From positions 2,976,001 to 3,040,000 of the forward strand of contig NZ_CP030827.1 in the NCBI RefSeq assembly GCF_003597675.1: a DNA stretch of 64,000 bases, in the 5' to 3' direction. This DNA is from Neorhizobium sp. NCHU2750 (GTDB lineage: Bacteria; Pseudomonadota; Alphaproteobacteria; Rhizobiales; Rhizobiaceae). The notes below the pieces were generated by a model. The model was not told where the DNA came from, did no database searches, and was given only the letters and a program-made list of their open reading frames with translations. Positions 59,941-64,000 of the stretch are shown here, one piece after another (the first letter of the stretch is position 1; every line of letters starts with the position of its first letter). Position numbers and translations under genes: made by a program.

Positions 59941-60130
59941 TCGCCCCTGGACCGGGCCGGCGGCTCGCGTCGGTCCGATTGAATTGCGCATGCGCTGACT
60001 CGAAGGGCTCTTCCTCGGCAGTTCTGAGCGCTTCCACCGTCAGACGGATATAGAACACCACGATGATCGCGAGCAGCACGATCATTGCTGCTGCGCTGAA
60101 AAGGCCGGCAGAGGCACTGAGAAGCTCCAT
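59888..60130 (-). CDS. Small single-TM protein of unknown function
   Basis: This 80-residue protein has one strong TM helix at about 13-33 (AAAMIVLLAIIVVFYIRLTV) with a basic C-terminal tail. The ATG at 60130 has CGGAG nine bases upstream; an ATG at 60139 would put the ribosome site at the start codon. The 3' end overlaps the MFS gene by 53 bp on the other strand. Plausible but not recognised. Confidence 0.5.
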   Translation of the reverse strand: MELLSASAGLFSAAAMIVLLAIIVVFYIRLTVEALRTAEEEPFESAHAQFNRTDASRRPGPGAIRRAVRPLPYRPASSAA

Positions 60131-60256
60131 TGTCTTCATCTCCGATTCTTTATCGTAGAATTGAAGATAGACGGCGTTCTTGTCTTGCCGATTTCAGTTT
60201 CGTTTCAAAACATGTCTGCGCGGCGATGCTTTAAGGGCAAGACACGCATAAAAAAG

Positions 60257-60278
60257 CCCGGCCGAGGATACGGCCGGG
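60257..60278 (-). terminator. Rho-independent terminator of the transaldolase gene
   Basis: CCCGGCCG at 60257-60264 and CGGCCGGG at 60271-60278 form an 8-bp stem, extended by A/T pairs; on the minus strand CTTTTTTATG follows. It is 25 bp past the tal stop. Confidence 0.88.
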
Positions 60279-60302
60279 TTTTACGCTCTATGCTCGGTCG
60301 CC

Positions 60303-61268
60303 TTAAGCGGCAGCGAGCGTCAGTTCCTTCTTGACCATCTGGCGCAGCGTGCCGAGGTCCTTGGCGAACAGACGAATACCGTCCGAAAGCTTTTCGGTGC
60401 CCATCTGGTCTTCGTTCAGCATCCAGCGGAAGGTCTTCTCATCCATCTTGATCGGCGCAGCCGCTTCGAACTTTTCAGGCGAAAGCTTGCGCTCCAGCGT
60501 GCCTTCGGCCTTGTCCAGCTCGTCGAGCAGGTTCGGCGCGATCGTCAGGCGGTCGCAACCCGCCAGCGCTTCGATCTCGCCGATATTGCGGAACGAGGCA
60601 CCCATGACGATCGTCTTGATGCCGTTCGCCTTGTAGTAATTGTAGATCGAGCGGACCGAAACGACGCCCGGATCTGTCTCGGCCGTATATTCCTGGCCGG
60701 TCGACTTCTTGTACCAGTCGAGAATACGACCAACGAAGGGCGAGATCAGGAAAGCCTTGGCGTCGGCGCAGGCGATTGCCTGGGCGTGGCTGAACAGCAA
60801 GGTAAGGTTGCAGTCGATGCCCTCGCCCTGCAGCACTTCCGCAGCCTTGATGCCTTCCCAGGTGGAGGCGAGCTTGATCAGGATGCGGTCGCGCTCGATG
60901 CCGCGCGCCTTGTAGGCAGCGATAATGTCATGCGCCTTCTTGATCGAGGCTTCCGTATCGAAGGAAAGGTCGGCATCGACTTCGGTCGATACACGGCCGG
61001 GCACGAGACCAGCCAGGGCCGATCCCACGTCGATCGCCAGACGGTCCGCAACTGCGGCTGCGATCGCGTCATCGTTGCCGCCCTGCTTGCGGCCCCAGGC
61101 GACGGCTTCCTTGAACTTGTCGGCGAAGGCCGCGGAGCCGATTGCCTTCAGCACGATCGACGGGTTGGTCGTGCAATCCACCGGCTTCAGGCGGGCAACG
61201 GCCTCGATGTCGCCGGTATCGGCGACGACGGTTGTCATGGAACGAAGTTGCTCTAGTTTCGATGTCAT
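60303..61268 (-). CDS. tal: Transaldolase
   Basis: This 321-residue enzyme of the pentose phosphate pathway transfers a dihydroxyacetone unit between sugar phosphates. Lys132 in [19 protein letters not shown] is the Schiff-base lysine at the same number as in E. coli TalB, and [13 protein letters not shown] is the typical N-terminal motif. Length fits subfamily 1. Divergent from a SorC-family regulator with a gap of 200 bp, where their promoters lie. Confidence 0.95.
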   Translation of the reverse strand: MTSKLEQLRSMTTVVADTGDIEAVARLKPVDCTTNPSIVLKAIGSAAFADKFKEAVAWGRKQGGNDDAIAAAVADRLAIDVGSALAGLVPGRVSTEVDADLSFDTEASIKKAHDIIAAYKARGIERDRILIKLASTWEGIKAAEVLQGEGIDCNLTLLFSHAQAIACADAKAFLISPFVGRILDWYKKSTGQEYTAETDPGVVSVRSIYNYYKANGIKTIVMGASFRNIGEIEALAGCDRLTIAPNLLDELDKAEGTLERKLSPEKFEAAAPIKMDEKTFRWMLNEDQMGTEKLSDGIRLFAKDLGTLRQMVKKELTLAAA

Positions 61269-61384
61269 ACGATTTGTCCTCGCTAATCGATCATCAACGC
61301 CTCAGCGCTGATTTTGCTCCTCTGGCATGTTAATTAGATAACATCCCCAGACGGTAAAGAAGTCAAGACATTTGTCCTTCTCAA

Positions 61385-61413
61385 TTGACATATGTATCAT
61401 TGAAGGCGATATC
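61385..61413 (+). promoter_or_regulatory. Probable promoter of the first SorC gene
   Basis: TTGACA at 61385-61390, 17-bp spacer, GATATC at 61408-61413. GACATTTGTC at 61366-61375 and the similar GACATATGTA at 61387-61396 lie around the -35 and could be operator half-sites. Confidence 0.45.
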
Positions 61414-61468
61414 ATGACGCGACGCGCGAGGATCGCACCTCTCGCCGTTTTGGGAGGATAGGGCGACC

Positions 61469-62488
61469 TTGGCCAGATTGAAACGCGAGACCCATACGAC
61501 CTATTCCGAAGCGACCTCGCAAAGGCTGCGCGCTGCCTGGCTCTATTACAATCAGGGCCTGACCCAGAAAGATGTTGCCGAGCGTCTGGGTATCAGCCGC
61601 TCCACCGTCATCCGCATGCTGGATGAAGCGGTGAAGCGGTCGGAAGTGCAGATCTGGATCTCGGAAGGCATCGACAGCTGTGTCGAACTCGCCATCCAGC
61701 TGGAAAAGGCCTACGGCCTCGACGAGGCCGTCGTCGTCCCCGCCCCGCGCGATACCAGCGCCGAGGCGCTGGCTGACGCGGTCGGCCTGGCGCTCGGCCA
61801 GTTTCTCTCCGACGTGATCGAGAACGACATGACCATCGGCGTCGGCTGGGGCCGCACCATGACCGCGTCGCTGGCAAGCTTCCGCCCCGCCCGCCGCGAC
61901 AACGTCAAGGTCGTGTCGCTGCTCGGCGGCATCGTCGCCGTCCATCAGACCAATCCGATCGATTTCACCTGGCGCTTTGCCGGCCAGCTCGGCGCCGAGT
62001 GCTTCATGTTCCTCGCCCCCCTCCTCGTCGATACCGTTGCGACCAAGCGGGCGCTGATCGACAAATGCGGCCTCGACACAATATACAACCTTGCCGAGAA
62101 CCTAGATCTTGCCGTCGTCAGCTGCGGCGATATCGGCCCACATTCGACATCGCTGTCGGAAGGCTTCATCTCGAAGAAGGAACTCGACCGGCTGATTGCC
62201 GCCGGCTGCGTCTGCGACACGATGTTCAATTTCCTCGATGAAGAAGGCCGTTCGGTCGATCACGCCCTCAATGACCGGGTGATGTCGATAGATCTCGACA
62301 CGCTGAAAAACGCCAAACATATCGTTTTGTCGTCGGGCGGTTCCCATCGTGCAGTGGCCATCCGCGCCACCATAAGGCGCATCGGCTGCAACACGCTGAT
62401 CACCGACGAGACGGCAGCTCGCGAACTGTTGCGGCTTGCCGCCGAGACTCAGCATGCCGAAACGGCAGCCGCCGGCGCCTCCACCTGA
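61469..62488 (+). CDS. SorC/DeoR-type sugar-binding transcriptional regulator 1
   Basis: This 339-residue protein has an N-terminal helix-turn-helix (QGLTQKDVAERLGISRSTVI) and a SorC-type sugar-phosphate-binding domain (VGVGWGRTMTASLASFRP, VVSLLGGIVAVH, VVSCGDIGPHSTSLSEGF, HIVLSSGGSHRAVAIRATIR). The start is TTG at 61469, with GGGAGGAT about nine bases upstream. It is divergent from tal and precedes a second SorC gene by 118 bp. The effector is probably a sugar phosphate. Confidence 0.92.
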   Translation: MARLKRETHTTYSEATSQRLRAAWLYYNQGLTQKDVAERLGISRSTVIRMLDEAVKRSEVQIWISEGIDSCVELAIQLEKAYGLDEAVVVPAPRDTSAEALADAVGLALGQFLSDVIENDMTIGVGWGRTMTASLASFRPARRDNVKVVSLLGGIVAVHQTNPIDFTWRFAGQLGAECFMFLAPLLVDTVATKRALIDKCGLDTIYNLAENLDLAVVSCGDIGPHSTSLSEGFISKKELDRLIAAGCVCDTMFNFLDEEGRSVDHALNDRVMSIDLDTLKNAKHIVLSSGGSHRAVAIRATIRRIGCNTLITDETAARELLRLAAETQHAETAAAGAST

Positions 62489-62606
62489 TCCATCCCGTAA
62501 CGGCGCATGGCGGGGGAGCCGTGCACGTGACGCAGAAACGTCCCTGCCAACCGTTTGACAGACACTCGGGAAACATGGCAGCAAATCGTCGGAGGAGATT
62601 TCTGAC

Positions 62607-63560
62607 ATGGCAAAACGGTCTGACAACCAGGGACGGCTGGACGATGCGGCAAGAGCCGGATGGCTTTACTATGTCGCCGGCCGGACGCAGGATGAAATCG
62701 CCGCGGCCATGGGTATTTCCCGCCAGTCGGCGCAGCGCCTCGTGTCGCTCGCCGTCGCCGAACGACTGATCAAGGTGCGCCTTGATCACCCGATCGCCGC
62801 CTGCCTGGAGCTCGCCGAACGGCTACGCCACAAATACGCCCTGCGCCAGGCCGAAGTCGTGCCGAGCGATCCATCCGGGTCCTCCTCGACGGTCGGCATC
62901 GCCGAGGCTGCGGCAGCCGAGATCGAACGCTGGCTGAAGCGGCCGGATCCGATCGTGCTCGCCGTCGGCACCGGCAGGACGCTCAAGGCCGCCGTCGACC
63001 AGCTGCCGCCGATGGAATGCCCGCAGCACCGCATCGTCTCGCTCACCGGCAATATCGGGCCGGACGGCTCCGCCGCCTTCTACAACGTCATCTTCTCCAT
63101 GGCCGATGCCATCAAGGCGCGCCATTTCCCCATGCCGCTTCCGGTTCTGTGTTCCTCTGCCGAAGAGCGCGAGACATTGCACGATCAGGTCCTTGTCCGC
63201 TCCACTCTGGCGCTCGGTGCGCAGGCAGCAGCCACCTTCGTCGGCATTGGCGAACTCGGGGTCGATGGCCCCCTCTGCGTCGACGGCTTTCTGGCGCGCG
63301 ACGAGATGCTTCGCCTCGTCGACAGCGGTGCAGCCGGCGAGATCTGCGGCTGGGTCTATGATCGCCAGGGAAAGCTTCTCGACAATGCCGTCAATGACCG
63401 CGTTGCAAGCGTGCCGATCCCGTCGAGACAGACCAGCGCGGTGATCGGCATTGCAAAGGGCAAGCGCAAGATTCCCGCCATGGCTGCAGCCCTCAAAGGT
63501 GGATTGATCAATGGAATCATCACCGACGAGGCCGTAGCTGAGCAGCTGCTCTCCCTGTGA
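62607..63560 (+). CDS. SorC-type sugar-binding transcriptional regulator 2
   Basis: This 317-residue protein has a helix-turn-helix (AGRTQDEIAAAMGISRQSAQ) and a SorC-type effector domain (ALAVGTGRTLKAAVD-like text at LAVGTGRTLKAAVDQLPPM, RIVSLTGNIGPDG, FVGIGELGVDGPLCVDGF). It lies 146 bp upstream of a polyol ABC transporter gene on the same strand and probably controls it, the arrangement of the smo/mtl operon in rhizobia and Rhodobacter (smoC-smoE). GGAGGAG precedes the ATG. Confidence 0.92.
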   Translation: MAKRSDNQGRLDDAARAGWLYYVAGRTQDEIAAAMGISRQSAQRLVSLAVAERLIKVRLDHPIAACLELAERLRHKYALRQAEVVPSDPSGSSSTVGIAEAAAAEIERWLKRPDPIVLAVGTGRTLKAAVDQLPPMECPQHRIVSLTGNIGPDGSAAFYNVIFSMADAIKARHFPMPLPVLCSSAEERETLHDQVLVRSTLALGAQAAATFVGIGELGVDGPLCVDGFLARDEMLRLVDSGAAGEICGWVYDRQGKLLDNAVNDRVASVPIPSRQTSAVIGIAKGKRKIPAMAAALKGGLINGIITDEAVAEQLLSL

Positions 63561-63590
63561 GCAAAAATTTATCGATTAAAAATCAATAAT

Positions 63591-63604
63591 TTAAAACGTT
63601 TTAA
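63591..63604 (+). promoter_or_regulatory. AT-rich palindrome upstream of the polyol transporter
   Basis: TTAAAACGTTTTAA is a perfect 14-bp palindrome; a wider dyad with arms CGATTAAAA (63573-63581) and TTTTAATCG (63599-63607) overlaps it. It is about 100 bp before the transport gene, in an AT-rich stretch. Probable operator of the SorC-type regulator just upstream. Confidence 0.5.
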
Positions 63605-63706
63605 TCGCAGTGCAGCGACGAATCCGTGTTGACTTCTGTCATTCCTCAGTAAGTAATTGCCCACGAGCAAAGCGAATGCTCGCAAACATCTTCTCGGGAG
63701 GAAGAT

Positions 63707-64000
63707 ATGACATTGAAGACCTTTTTGCTGGGCGCATGCTCGGCCGTGGCCTTTATTGCCACCACCGCATCGGCTGAAACCCTGACCATCGCCACCGTCA
63801 ACAACGGCGACATGGTGCGCATGCAGGGCCTGACCTCCGAATTCACCAAGGCCAATCCGGATATCCAGGTGAACTGGGTCACGCTCGAAGAAAACGTTCT
63901 GCGCGAGCGCGTCACCACCGATATCGCCGCAAACGGCGGCCAGTACGACATCGTCACCATCGGCAACTACGAAGTTCCGATCTGGGCCAAGCAGAAGTGG
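63707..64000 (+). CDS. smoE: Polyol (sorbitol/mannitol) ABC transporter binding protein, cut by window edge
   Basis: The first 98 codons of a periplasmic solute-binding protein of the SmoE type. A signal peptide (LLGACSAVAFIATTASAE) and the first lobe (TLTIATVNNGDMVRMQGLT, VTLEENVLRERVTTDIA, YDIVTIGNYEVPIWAKQ) are visible. GGGAGGAAG precedes the ATG. The rest of the gene, and the permease, ATPase and dehydrogenase genes expected in such operons, lie beyond the right edge. The ligand is inferred from family resemblance. Confidence 0.85.
   Translation, partial: MTLKTFLLGACSAVAFIATTASAETLTIATVNNGDMVRMQGLTSEFTKANPDIQVNWVTLEENVLRERVTTDIAANGGQYDIVTIGNYEVPIWAKQKW

Noticed and set aside
58423..59991. 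522-codon minus-strand frame opposite the MFS transporter
   Set aside because: The MFS reading has 12 membrane segments and a good start; the opposite frame is polar and Asp/Glu/Gly-rich, the usual mirror image.
1..64000. CRISPR arrays, prophage, transposases, restriction-modification or other defence systems
   Set aside because: No regular repeat-spacer pattern and no such protein family could be recognised. Apart from the VapC fragment at the left edge there is no toxin or defence gene.

Overview
The window is GC-rich alphaproteobacterial chromosome, most likely Rhizobiaceae (Rhizobium, Agrobacterium, Neorhizobium or a close relative). The assignment rests on gene content seen here: an alphaproteobacterial ornithine decarboxylase with a long leader, SmoE-type polyol uptake, a ribose/xylose-type ABC operon next to xylAB, a CobW-type GTPase behind a candidate Zur box, and four RIME-like intergenic repeats. 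Coding density is high, with about 60 genes. There is no rRNA, tRNA, IS element, prophage, CRISPR array or recognisable defence island; a VapC-type toxin fragment touches the left edge.

Layout. 1-5.8 kb: VapC fragment, CobW/WD40 pair, LysR divergent from an SDR/tautomerase pair, and ompW behind a perfect FNR/FixK box. 6-8.4 kb: acetyltransferase and ornithine decarboxylase with a probable speF-type leader RNA. 8.4-16.8 kb: LysR, DUF1007/NicO metal export pair, a second acetyltransferase, small unknowns, a DUF533 protein, KDPG aldolase, CYTH and CHAD genes, and the tRNA hydroxylase TrhO. 16.8-24.1 kb: CHASE4-GGDEF-EAL protein, a methionine uptake operon with two tandem metQ genes, and a GH1 beta-glucosidase. 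24.3-29.6 kb: periplasmic GMC dehydrogenase operon (small subunit, FAD subunit, triheme cytochrome c) and an HD-GYP phosphodiesterase. 29.6-42.5 kb: sugar ABC operon with epimerase and Gfo/Idh enzyme, LysR/aldo-keto reductase, xylA, xylB and a LacI regulator. 42.6-47.8 kb: EmrAB-like efflux with divergent TetR, TerC, glutathione peroxidase. 47.9-52.9 kb: siderophore-type ABC importer and an SLC13/RCK permease. 53.2-60.1 kb: gltX, lysS, a large low-complexity envelope protein, MarR/MFS pair. 60.3-64 kb: transaldolase, two SorC-family regulators, and the start of a polyol transport operon cut by the right edge.

Much of the window is periplasmic or central sugar and polyol metabolism (gluconate-type dehydrogenase, KDPG aldolase, xylose isomerase and kinase, transaldolase, beta-glucosidase, polyol uptake). 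The most informative non-coding signals are local regulons that can be read directly from repeated operators: TGAGGTACGTA-type sites joining the ABC operon, xylA and the LacI gene; GGGTATATACCC sites around the MarR/MFS pair; TCGAACCG dyads between emrA and tetR; and a GACAC/CCCCCAT...TAGGGG element upstream of both the GMC dehydrogenase operon and the HD-GYP gene. I found no convincing wholly new multi-gene system. The best leads are the last motif, the mosaic repeats with a nested palindrome, and the two-metQ transporter.
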